From: Phoronis australis
Lineage: Eukaryota; Phoronida; Phoronidae
DNA: 64,000 nt
Direction of reading: 5' to 3'
NCBI GenBank assembly: GCA_002633005.1
Contig: NMRA01000823.1
Coordinates: forward strand, 32,358-96,357
This document shows, one piece after another, positions 1 through 10,630 of this stretch. Both the position numbers and the translations under genes were made by a program. Position 1 is the first letter of the stretch, and each line of letters starts with the position of its first letter. The notes under the pieces were generated by a model, which worked only from the letters and a program-made list of their open reading frames with translations, was not told the origin of the DNA and ran no database searches.

Positions 1-257
1 TGGTACTTTAGGCAACCCCTTAGTCGGCTGGTTACATGTACAGTCATACATGTGTATATAGGGCCTTCGTATGCATCTGCGGCATACAGGCTTATTGCCT
101 ACGATTACATTTACGTGCACTAATCTTCGTTATAACTTAATGACGTAAGTAGACCTAGCTTTAGTGAACTACGTGCATATACTCGTCTGCTCTCCGTAAC
201 CCTGAAGTTAGTTTTCAGAAAATACAGACTGAGGTTAGGCTGGGTCGCTATAGTGCT

Positions 258-838
258 GGTCCCTTCCCATCCAATCCAGTCCCGCTTTCCACTTCGTCAC
301 ACCTTGCCCTCATCCCTAAATCTCAACATAACAGTTTTCGTCTCATTCATAACCTATCCTATCCATCTCGTTACTTTAACTCAGTTAACTCCCTCATTCC
401 CCCTCAGTTCTCCCATGTCCAGTACCAATCCATCACGGACGCCTGGTTCAAAGGTTTGGACGCCACTCCCTCATGGCTAAGACTGACATCAAGGACGCCT
501 TTCGCATCGTACCGGTGCACGCTGACGACTACCACCTGATGGGACTATCCTGGACCAACAACTTCTACTACGACAGGTGCCTGCCATGTGGCTGGGCCTC
601 CAGCTGCAACATCCTCGAGAGGGTCAGGTCTGTGATTCAATGGATCCTGGAAACCAAGCTGAATGTCGCCGACGTTTCTCACAACATGTACCTCGATGAT
701 TTCTTTTTCGTGGGCCACCCATCCTTGCCAACATGCTCCCGGGACCTCGCCGCTATCATATCACTCTGCGACACCCTAGACATCCCTATCAACCACGACA
801 AGACGATTCAGCCGACCATCTCCATCACCATTATGGCG
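258..838 (+). pseudogene. Reverse transcriptase fragment of a DIRS/Ngaro-type retrotransposon, frameshifted
   Basis: Two adjacent reading frames together give part of a reverse transcriptase. The first (about 258-470) holds the palm-entry motif SFRLIHNLSYP, preceded by LALIPKS and followed by SVNSLIPPQFSHVQY. The second (473-838) starts AKTDIKDAFRIVPVHADDYH and carries the catalytic box MYLDDFFFVG, then IPINHDKT. The FRLIHxLSYP / KTDIKDAFR / LDD series is what I know from DIRS1- and Ngaro-type elements, which use a tyrosine recombinase rather than a DDE integrase; the assignment is by family knowledge, not a search. A one-base shift near 470 breaks the frame. Coding similarity stops at about 838, where the first direct repeat begins, so RNase H, methyltransferase and recombinase regions are missing. 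This is a dead relic with an internal deletion. A BEL or Gypsy origin is less likely from the motif wording. Confidence 0.75.
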
Positions 839-975
839 TTTATTCCATGCCCATCTTGCAGAGTCTTATTTAGTGCTATCTATTTACGTCATAATGACAT
901 TATTAGCAACCCTCTTCTTTTTAATTGTTTTACTCTGCAACGTAGCTCGTGGCGTACCCCAGGCAAAATAGATTA
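836..975 (+). repeat. Direct repeat copy 1 of the DIRS-like relic
   Basis: A block beginning GCGTTTATTCCATGCCCATC and running through CTATCTATTTACGTCATAAT to AGCTCGTGGCGTA recurs at 1383-1515 with a few substitutions and small indels. It abuts the end of the reverse transcriptase similarity. DIRS/Ngaro elements have split direct or inverted repeats instead of ordinary LTRs, so these two copies may be the A1/A2-type repeats of the relic; that link is inference. Confidence 0.6.
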
Positions 976-1382
976 TGATAAATTAAATTTAAGTTGTTAA
1001 ATGCATTTATCGGCATTATTTTGACATTTGTCACTTCATTTTGATATCAACCCGTAGGGTTTATTTTTCATTACTCGTCTCTATTTATAGCCTCAAAGGT
1101 CTACTTTTGTATTCATTCAATTCTCTACGCTACACCTGATTGGACACCCATAATTCCTTTGTTCATTTCCACGTGATCTAGCTCACTCATCCACCTACCT
1201 CGTCTTCTACAAGACCGTTCGTTCCCNTGTTCCACTTTTTTCTTTTGCTCATATACATGTACAATACCTGTTAGGTAGTTTCAAGTTTTGTGTTCATGTT
1301 CTGTACTTTTTCTTTTCGGCCCTTCAGGAAGTTCTTTTATTTCGGTTCCCTCTTTCAGGGCTATTCATTTTACTCGCCGGTG

Positions 1383-1515
1383 GGCGTTGTTTCCATGCCC
1401 ATCTTGCAGAGTCTTATTTAGTTCTATCTATTTACGTCATAATAAATGACATTATTCGAAATCCTCCTCTTGTTTTACTCGGTAACATAGCTCGTGGCGT
1501 AATAGATTACGAAAA
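1383..1515 (+). repeat. Direct repeat copy 2 of the DIRS-like relic
   Basis: Second copy of the block at 836-975, sharing CCATGCCCATCTTGCAGAG, TCTATTTACGTCATAAT and AGCTCGTGGCGTAATAGATTA. It lies about 410 bp after the first copy in the same orientation. The stretch between the copies (976-1382) has no coding similarity I can recognise. Confidence 0.6.
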
Positions 1516-4500
1516 ATATAAGACTCTATTCGGATTACAATACCGTATCGACTACTTAAAAGTAATGAGAGCATATTTAAAGGGGCATTTCGTCTCTGAT
1601 GCATGTAATGTGTCAATGCAGTTGCATTTTAGCAGAAGAGCTTTGGGGTTTGAAACTATTATCGTGCACAGCCGATTTTGAATTGTTGCCGAAAGAGCCG
1701 GGAACTCAATCCAAAGGCTTTCAAAATAGATTATAGATTTCAGTCTACTCGCATCAGGTTGGTTAATATTGAATGTCACAGTCATTAAATGGCTTATCGA
1801 CCTGTTGAACCACCTACATTGTAGATCGATTATGAAATAAAGTTTATCAAGTAGCGGTCTTCAATAATTTTCGCTGTCACTGAAGGGTCCCATATTATCA
1901 GAAAATGTATATGGTTGTTATTTACACTGTTCTTAAGGAGGCATTACAAACTTTGCTTTCTGTCAAAAACTATTTTTATTTAAGCTACCTAATTAAAGCT
2001 GATAAAGTTATCTTGCCTTTCTCCTTACGCTGCTTAAGGTTCCTGAAGTACAGTAACATGCATTTTTAATGTAAATTAATCGATGAATAAAGTCTATATC
2101 AGAAATCGCATCTTTGTAACTCTGTCACATTTTTGTAAAAAAGCGTTTTTCCAATGTTAATTCCCATTGGTTAACGCGCGTCTGACGTCACTGAGGCTGT
2201 ACCGTGGATAAAGGCAATAAGATATAGCAAGCTAATTATGTATATAGCTCATTGGGTGACTGCCTCTTGGCTACAGAACTGTTCTTAATGTATATAATTC
2301 GTCTGCGATCTCGGCTATCAAAAGTTTATAATACAAGTTTACTGCCGTGTAGTGATGACTATTAGTGGAGCGATGCCGTTCTCTGGGCCCCGACTGCGTA
2401 GTTGCCTTGGTGCAAGCTGTACACACAGTGCTACTGGTACCTAGTTGTATTTTGAAGATAGTCTTCATACAGTAGCTGGCTGGCTTGGCCCTCGGATGAA
2501 TCAGTCACAGGAAAGAAAAACGAAAAAGGTTGTGAGTATGCACATGTTGATCTGTCGACTGGACTACGTACTCGCACGGCTGATGACCTGTATCTCTTTG
2601 TGCTGTACATCCTCAGTGACGTCACGAAAAACAGCGCTCGCAGTGGGTCTTTATGGAACTGATAAATTTTTACTGTTCTAAACAAAAAAGAAAAATACTG
2701 TGCACTATTTAGAAATATGTGTATGCCAGTAACCAACCTTTATACTTTCAAAATTCATACTAAAATGCTGAAACATGTAGTTCAGACTTTTTAAAAGCGA
2801 TACCTGGGCTCTGAAAGACGTGCCAAATTTGTAATGTCTTCGAATTAGGTCATGACCTTTCGGTAACGCCGTAGCTCTCATTTTCCCAGGCTAAGAAATT
2901 CAAATGTATTTTGACTTACGGAAAATTTGAGACCGTGTTTAGCTTAAAACGAAACTTCATTTTTTGACAGAAAGCCCTGGTTTATTGGCGCCTTAAATTT
3001 TGAAAACAGGACAAACAGACCAGAACTATAATAGGTATTTCTGATGCTCTGATAATGTTCAATACACAATTCTACATGTATGGTTTCGTGTATCATATTG
3101 ATGGAATTAAATTGAAAGAGTGAAAATAAAGACACTTTTTCGAGATATATCGAATAAATTTCAAAACGTTGGGATTATGTCATCTTCAGCATATCCAAGA
3201 TTGCCATAAACTCGTCTTCTTTTTGGGAACCCACCTACATGCCTGTATACACTCAATTTCAAGGAGATTTCAGTAAGCTGTCGCACACTGTTGTCGGTAA
3301 AATGGATTACTGCTTAAGATCGGCCACGTTTCCACGAAGTCCAGCACAGAATCTCTTAGCCTTCGATGCAAACAAAATGCATGTCTTCGAATTGTATTAT
3401 TAAACCCTACATCACCCTGGAATCGGTTGACGAGCAAAACAGAGATCTAAAAGATAACAGCAAACTTCTTCAATAATCTGAAAGTCTCTGTGTCCGTACC
3501 ATCCTTAATATTCTAGAGATGACAACATAAAATTATGGTTCAGTGTTGTATTACTATTCACTATGTATCTTCAGAGAAATTCGCATTTTATTGTCAGTTC
3601 TCCATACCTGATGAAGGTAGTTTATCAGTAGTTCTCCACCATGCTAGTGCGTATGCGCTACGAATGCTCAACTCGAAACCGTGCACTCGTGTATAACGCT
3701 GTGCCATGTATCTATCACATGCCACTCACAGAGGAAATCGTTTGTAAAGAACTAATCAATTAAGGAAATTGGATACCTAAGTTCACATTTCTTTAAATGT
3801 CTTTTAAAATACATGTACAACTTGTCATCTCATGAATCTATAATAATTTCAAATCCTTGATGACCCAAAAATAATGCCTTATTGTTTGTAGTCATTTGAT
3901 TTAGTTTTTTTTCCAAGTTCTGAGCGCGATATAAACTGCGGATGCCACTACTTTACATATTTCGCACGGAACTTCTGACTTAGATCTCACTCGATAAGCA
4001 GAATCTCGAGAATAATTTAAAAATAACAGCAAATTCTTGTCAAGCATTTATTGGGTTAAAAAGTAAAATGGCAAGGACTGGAGTTGGATGCCACGAGATG
4101 GCTGCTGAGAGTGCCGTTTGTAGTGGCCATCGGCTGTGGGGTATATTTGGTGTGAGCGCAGTGGAGTTTTGGGACGCGCGTATGATTTGTACCACGATTG
4201 CTGGCCGGGTGTTTTGGTGGTCCGGGACTGAAGTTAAATCAAAAATGGAATTCAGAAGCCCAGACAAGGACCTAGGGTTTAATATTGATGCTCGAAATCA
4301 AAAGTATTTTTAACATCTTCCGTTTTTCTCTAAAACATTGACTGTTCTTATCAACGAGAGTCACCTGTAATGAAGTCACAAAAGAAACGGGATTATTTTG
4401 TTTTATAGCTCTTGTCAAGGCTTATACATTTGAAAAGTCTGTTCCATTCAACGGCCATATCCAAATCGATTTTTTCTCTTTAAGTGACACGAAAGCCCAC

Positions 4501-5811
4501 CCAGTCGTTTTGGTGGTAATTTTATGCAGCGTGTGCTTACAAGATCCCTTAAAGCTTCCACAAAAGCGCTGATTACCCACATGTATTGACATATGCATTC
4601 TTAATAGGATAATTTGCACATTTTGAAACATGGGAAGCATAAACGCAGAAACCTTTTTACAAGACCACGTGACTTCCGCAAAGAAAGTAGAGAGATGGGT
4701 GTTCACAGGCAAATAGAGCCTTTCAAGGACAAAGACGAAATTATGTGTTTACTAATTAGTATTTTCATTAGATCTATAAATTCTCCTCTTTTAGGCATGG
4801 CTGTCAATAAACCAACACGTCGATATGTTATTTCATTGACTGTTTACTTTACCTCACTTGTTCGAGTCGATCACAAAAAAGCCTACGAGATCAAAATCTC
4901 AGACAACCATTATAGCTGTTACAGTTAAGAGATTTTGACTAGGCGTCTGATTTGTCAAGCTCTTGTTAAAATTTTATGAAGTAAGTATAACAATTATTTA
5001 TGTAAAAACATGCAGGTCTATCAAATGTATGAAGTCTAGTCTAGTCAAGTAGCCAGAAAAAACACCTGAGCCGGGAGCATCTAAGCGTGATAAAAATACA
5101 TTTTACTTGCTCGCTCAGTGGCGCCATTATTTCACGGATTCGAATAATGCCGATGGCGTTTGCTCTTTAACAAAGAATTCAAAAAGCATTTTTAGATCTG
5201 TTTACTGGGAAATCAAGATTCTGCCAGATTATACAGATGTATGCCACGTTCAGTTTATCGAAAAAAATGCAGAAATTAAGTTGCATTTTAACAATAATGG
5301 CGTAAGGAAATTTTGTAAAAGTTATGAGGGTCAAAAGATAAAAGTTGTTGGCGTCGACGTTCAAATTCACTAACCTTTGTTTTAACTTTAACTTCTAAGT
5401 AGACCTAACTTAAGTACTTGATTTCGTTTCATTGTAATGTTTGCTGCTGTAGACTACTGTTTTATTTGTTTCTTTCATTATGTTTACAATACAATTTTCT
5501 TTTACTGAATTAAAAACATGTTTTTTCAAGTTTTGGTTGCAGTGTGAAGCAAAGTAATAATTACAAATATGTAGATCTGACTTTCAAGATTACTTGTTCA
5601 AATCATTCTAACTTGATATACTTGGCAGTTGATCAAAATCGTTCTTGGCTTCTAAGTGTTACAGATTTTCTGATGACCTATATAGTGAGGTCGTGATATT
5701 TCAGAATTTCATTTGCCCCATCCCGGGCCCGATTTATTTTGGTGCAGTGGTGCTATTGACTGGAATTGGACTGTTAGTGAGTATCATTGATCTGTGTGAT
5801 GACTTATCCGG
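1516..5811. other. Non-coding interval, no gene recognised
   Basis: Open frames here are short (none above about 105 codons), overlap on opposite strands, and show no domain motif I know. The base composition is AT-rich like the rest of the window. I see no gene, RNA gene or clear element end in this stretch. Confidence 0.5.
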
Positions 5812-5872
5812 GCGTGCGTTCAGTAACGCTGGGACCTACGCTAGGACCCAGTTAAAATTTAGTCCATTACGG
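5812..5872 (+). mobile_element. Left end of a short inverted-repeat element (family D)
   Basis: The stretch from GGGCGTGCGTTCAGTAACGC through GGGACCTACGCTAGGACCCAG to AAAATTTAGT matches, in reverse orientation, the right end of the complete copy at 59510-59661. Similarity stops near 5872. A second block of the same family resumes at 6390-6470, so this copy is either a longer relative or has something inserted in the middle. Confidence 0.5.
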
Positions 5873-6389
5873 CATTTTCCCGTTGCTCCCAACTTGTTCA
5901 ATTCTATAGCCCAACAATAAGTTGGGAAGATGACCACTGTAGCCAATGTCTTACACGACTGATTAACTCCATTCAGGCATTTACATGTAGAGTTGGAGGG
6001 CCAGCTCTCTTTTGTTCGATAATTGCTCTAATCTCCAATGTGATCGTATCTATGACTGGGCTGTGCTGTTAACACAAAAGTTAAGTTATAACTTAGTTGA
6101 ACATAAACCAATGGCATTTCTGAATTCCTCGTCAAATGCTGACCATGTTTAGTTGCGAATCGCCAAAATCGCCCAACTACATGTACAACCGAAGTTACGA
6201 CGATCTATTCTTTTCGAACGCTCTGGGTTTGACAGAGTTCACCTGTGGTCAGTAATAAGCCTCATAGATAATTAGCCTGACTGTTGTCATACTAGACAAA
6301 AGACTGTGTTGGAAGTTAACAAAGGAGCCAGATGTTATCACACACTCACAACACTCTACGTCTTGTAAAGTCACTGAACGAGAGAACGC

Positions 6390-6471
6390 CGTCATGAAAA
6401 GTCACGTGTTCTCGCTAAAAATACACGACCATGTCTCACGTAATCTCGCGAAGTCTTGCTTATAAGCGAGG
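6390..6471 (+). mobile_element. Inner/right part of family D element, cut short by a second element
   Basis: The block GTGTTCTCGCTAAAAATACACG, then ATGTCTCACGTAATCTCGCGAAGTCTTGCTTATAAGCGAGG (quoted here as one block of 6405-6471), corresponds to the reverse complement of 59528-59605 and resembles 36888-36944. In the complete copy the sequence goes on to a terminal TTACTGAACG; here it stops exactly where the hairpin-ended element at 6472 begins. This suggests the latter inserted into, or replaced, the family D right end. Confidence 0.5.
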
Positions 6472-7045
6472 CTCGCTGGTTCCCTGCGTGCTTACCCCAG
6501 CCAGCACGCAGGTATCACGCAGTGGCACGCGCTTTAGCATTGGTCGATGTAATCTTGGCAGTCATTGGTTAGCTTTACAACACCGTGAAAAAAATGGCAG
6601 ACTGTGAATGATTTTAGCCTTGTCATGCAAGTGGCGTCGCAGCAACTATTTCGTTTGTGCAGTTATGTTTAATAGCCGCGTGCTTGAAGCACATACATGC
6701 ACAATAAACGCATATTACGGTGTGTTATTCATACTGTATAAAGACACTATCGTAAACAAAAGTCATCGACAGTAGAAAGATGCACTCCGAAAAGGCTCAA
6801 TCACAATTTCTAGGCTTCACATTTCCTGAACATAATTTTAAGCACCGGTTTGTCTGTACAACAGACCACAATTACACTTCAGTCCATCAGCCATGCCAGT
6901 TTGTTTGCGCAAAGCGCTGCCTGTTGACGAATCGACTAGCCAATCAGAAACGCCGGTGTAAAAAAATTTACAGAGGAAATTTAAGTGATACCTGCGTGCT
7001 GGCGCGGCTACCGCCCCACCTAGCGGCACGCAGGGAACCAGCGAG
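6472..7045. mobile_element. MITE-like element with hairpin-forming inverted termini (family A, copy 1)
   Basis: The left end reads CTCGCTGGTTCCCTGCGTGC and the right end GCACGCAGGGAACCAGCGAG, a perfect 20-bp terminal inverted repeat. Just inside each end the sequence turns back on itself: CCTGCGTGC is followed about 12 bases later by GCACGCAGG, and the mirror arrangement is at the right end. Each terminus could therefore fold alone. A related element lies at 41041-41577 in opposite orientation, sharing interior stretches such as the CAATCAGAAACGCCGGTGT segment. No transposase is encoded; it is a non-autonomous DNA element about 570 bp long. Superfamily is not settled. There is an ambiguous base just outside the right end. 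Confidence 0.75.
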
Positions 7046-8429
7046 ANCAATTGGATAAATGCCAATTCCCATTAAAAAGTTATTAGTTGCTAAAATTCTG
7101 CGTGCAATTTTCATTTGAAACATTTCAAGTCTAACACTTCAAAAAAAACAGAAGTTTGGAAACAGAAATTCTATTCCGTCAATGACCTTTGCAAAACCAA
7201 AAGCATTTTCCGATTTTCAAACCTAGTGGTTTTTGAAACAAAGTTGCCGAGAAACATCATTGTACATCACGACTAGAATTCGAATTTTTCACCAAAAATT
7301 TCCAAAGCAGTGGGATAATTGGTTGAGATACATTTGCATTCGAAAAGTTATACTTTTGAAAATTGACTTCAGGCAAGTTTGCAATCCACAATTGAGTGTA
7401 AAAAAGTTTAAAACCAAATCTGTCTGCAAAACTGTTATATGACAGGAAATTCGTGTTTTCGTCAAAAACAATCACATAAATGTCTCGCACTTTTTTCAGT
7501 CCAAGTAGGGTAAAATATTGGTTTTCCTCCCCTCTGAATCTTTGTAATGTGCCATAAAGGAAGGGGCAGGCCATAAAGGAAGGGATTGTATCCTGTCCTC
7601 TTCTTTGACCTCGTTTAATATCGAAACGAACTCGATTGTTGAAACAAACACATCCTATTAAAAAGCATTCTCTGTGGACTGGGGTAATGCTTAAAAGTAG
7701 TTTCTCCCTTAGAAAATCGTTTCAAAGTCAATTAGACGTAAACCGCGTGAAATATCTCTCCAAGCCGAATTTTTTTGTCCATCTATAACCTTTTTTAACC
7801 ATGTTACTAACTTTAAGACCTTTAAAAAAGAAACTAAATGAACCATGTTGAGAGCACAATTTCACAATTCTGAACCATAAACTGATGCTTTTGTTTTTTG
7901 AAACAATATTTGAGAAACCTCTATTTTCATTAGTTTATCGTGAAACTTTCTTTTTTGCAGCAGAAAGTGTCATAGGAATTGTCCTAATGGTGTTCAAAAG
8001 AACACTTTATTTATCAATGATCATGGGCAAACCCGTTAATATCCGTCAGTAATTCTTCACTAAAATCTTCCTTTTTGTATGACAGAGAGAGGAATACTGC
8101 TCAATATTACCGATGATCATATTTCTAAGTTTGGTTATTTAATACTCATCTTCCAACAGAAAATTAGTAAATCGCCAGAAATCTTTTGTATTTGGTCATT
8201 TCCTACTGCAAGCCTGCAAAATCAGCTTGTGGGACCACAGAATCAGTTTCTCCGTTACAGTAAAACAGAGACACCCCTGAAAAAATCGGAAATATCCAGA
8301 AGTTCATGAAAATTACCTCTATAATTAAATAAATGTTACCCTAACCGCATTACGTAATATTTTTAAATTAAAATTACCAACGTGCCTGTTATTCAGTACT
8401 TTATTTCATTTTGTAAAATAGATAGAGTT
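7046..8429. other. Non-coding interval before the TRIM relic
   Basis: AT-rich sequence with only short, overlapping frames. One small oddity is a 19-bp tandem duplication, CCATAAAGGAAGGG-type, at about 7551-7587. No gene or element end recognised. Confidence 0.4.
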
Positions 8430-10346
8430 GAGCAAGCAAGTGACCCGTGACCAACTTCGTCGCATGGTAGAGTGTTGTACGGTCTGCGTCCAAAATTCAA
8501 AACTCCTTATCGTTACTCATTCTCCAAGAACTGTTTAGACTAACATATCACAGAGAACCTAGCCATGCTTCCTCGTACCACGTGGAAGGCCAAGATTGTT
8601 GATTCATCAGTTACTGTCCCAAAGGACGCGGCAGGTTTTAAGAAAAACATAGTTGTGACCCTTGTGAAAACGACGGTCGTCACGTGCAACCTGTTTCAAT
8701 GTGCACCCAGTGTCAGGAACAATTGTGTCGAGAGTGTACACTAGGGCACCGCCGATTTACAAAGAATCACTTAGTGGTACAGGTAGGTTTAGAAGAACTA
8801 GATTACGATGACATTCGGCTTGAGCAGAAAGTGCATTGCCGTATTCACCACAACGAAGTTCTGACAATCTACTGTGAACAGTGTGAGATATCTGTGTGTT
8901 CACTTTGCCTTACATTTAGCCATAATCAACACAACGCTACAGATTTAAGAGAAGCGGCAGAAAGTGCCAGTGACGTAATGTGCGGTTTGTTAAAGGAGTG
9001 GAAAGTTGTTACGTAACATTGTGAAATTTGGCGCGAGAAAGAAAGAGAAATACTTCAAAATCTTCAACAGCAGAAGGAGGCTTGTAAGAGAGAGATTAAA
9101 CAACTCTATAGCGATTTTCTTGCAGAAAGCAGATGCCAAGTCAAGGTTAATGAAGAGAAGGCTATTGCTGAGTTGGATGAACAAGTAGAGGCAGCGAGAA
9201 AACAAGCGCAAACTGCTTTTCACGCGGCTGAACTGAACAGGGTTAAGTTTGATAACGTGATGCAGTGCGTGAATTCCATTCTTACACGGGAACGAGATGC
9301 TGAGAAGCTTCGTCGATTTAAACAATTAAATTAAGTCACGTTTTAAGAATTTGAACGTTGGACGCATAGACACATACAGGTGTATTTCAAAGAACCAGTG
9401 ATTGAATGGTATCCTCAGAAATTTGCAGTTCCACATTTAAGCGCAAATATCGTTACAAGAGCAGAGGATAAACGCATTTCATCCAAATTTTGTCAGCGTA
9501 AATCACTTGTCCATGTTCTAACTCCTCAACCGGCTGTTAAATGTGCTGAACTTGAGGGGAAATTTAACAGTGTGCTTGAGGGGAAAGGGGGAGGGTGGTG
9601 TGAGGGACTGGCATTGGGTGATGGTGTGTTGATTACTACAGACAGTAAGAACAAAAACGTCAGGTTGTTTCCCAAAGGTGACTTCAAAATAGCATTTATG
9701 TTAAACCCCACCCAGCACCAACTGCAAGATCCCAAGGATGTGACGTGTAATGGACGTGGTGAGATCTATATCACAGACCTTGGCATTCACGGTGTTGTCA
9801 AGTATGACGCCGCGGGTCGTGTGATGAAGGTCTATCCGGATTTGTATGAAGGTGCGGGGTTTATTACACGTCACAAAGATCAGATGGTAGTGGCGGATAC
9901 AGACAATGGACGGGTGATGTTCACTGACAATGATTTTAAGGTTCATCACCAAATAGACTCCCGCTCCCTGGGACTGACTGAGTTCTCACCACACTATATA
10001 TGTGTGGATGAGAACTCTGGACATCTGGTGGTGAGCCAGTTCAACTGAACCCCCATGTGTGTACGTGATTGACCACACACAGCCGGCCGTTATACACACA
10101 TTCAGTGATGAATTGGGGGGGCCGCACGGTGTGTCTGTGTGGACCAGTTCGGCTACATTCTTGTACATAGCTGACTGGTTCCACAATCACCGTGTAATTC
10201 TATTGACCCCTGCACATACACAAGTGCTCACCGCAGAGGGCGACGACTGTTGTCCTACAGCCATATGTACATCAGGCCCAGGGCGGGTGTTTGTCTTGGA
10301 CATGGACGGTGATGTAAAGCTATTTAAATACCTTGATTTGACTTAA
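8430..10346 (+). pseudogene. TRIM-NHL family (RING, B-box, coiled coil, NHL) gene relic
   Basis: The strand reads as one exon-like TRIM protein spread over three frames. A degenerate RING starts VECCTVC (8467-8490), shifts frame to FKTPYRYSFSKNCLD (8496-8540), meets TAA at 8541 and continues to VPKDAAGFKKN (to about 8650). Another shift leads to B-box 1 (CDPCENDGRHVQPV, CTQC, CREC) and B-box 2 (CRIHHNE, CEQC, CSLC, HNQH). The same frame then meets TAA at 9014, a charged coiled coil (about 9035-9331), TAA at 9332 and 9344, and a 222-codon stretch of NHL-type beta-propeller repeats to 10,048. A last shift near 10,050 gives the final repeats (VYVIDHT to VFVLDMDG) and a stop at 10,346. Family members are usually E3 ubiquitin ligases or RNA regulators (TRIM2/3/71 group). 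With at least three shifts, four stops and lost RING ligands this copy should not make that protein. Its lack of introns fits a retrocopy or an intronless expanded family. Confidence 0.85.
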
Positions 10347-10559
10347 TTTGTTAAAACTAAACAATGAACTGGTTGACTGAAGGCCTGGGTTGATGTTTTG
10401 ATAAAAATTGTTTGTGAAACCATCTGAGTTTACACTGTGGAGGATCAGACGCCAGCCAGCCTGCGTATGCACAAAACTAATTACACAAACCAGATGGGAT
10501 AAAATGGTTGATCACAGGCTATTGTATCTGAAGGCTTAGACATTTTTTTTGATCATTTA

Positions 10560-10630
10560 AAATGTTGGCTCAGGTTTTGATCTTCGGACTTCCGTTTGGG
10601 AGACTGGGGTTCAAATCTTGCCTCCTACTT
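10560..10630 (+). repeat. tRNA-like SINE remnant
   Basis: A box-like GGCTCAGGTTTTGAT is followed by an anticodon-arm-like TTCGGACTTCCGTTTGGGAG and a B box-like GGGGTTCAAATC. The spacing resembles tRNA-derived SINE heads with an internal pol III promoter. A more diverged copy with a B-box-like GATTTCAATCC follows at about 10,690-10,770, so this may be a tandem pair. It is not a clean tRNA cloverleaf. Confidence 0.4.

Noticed and set aside
4068-4313. 81-codon open frame on the + strand
   Set aside because: No motif recognised and an equally long frame runs on the opposite strand.
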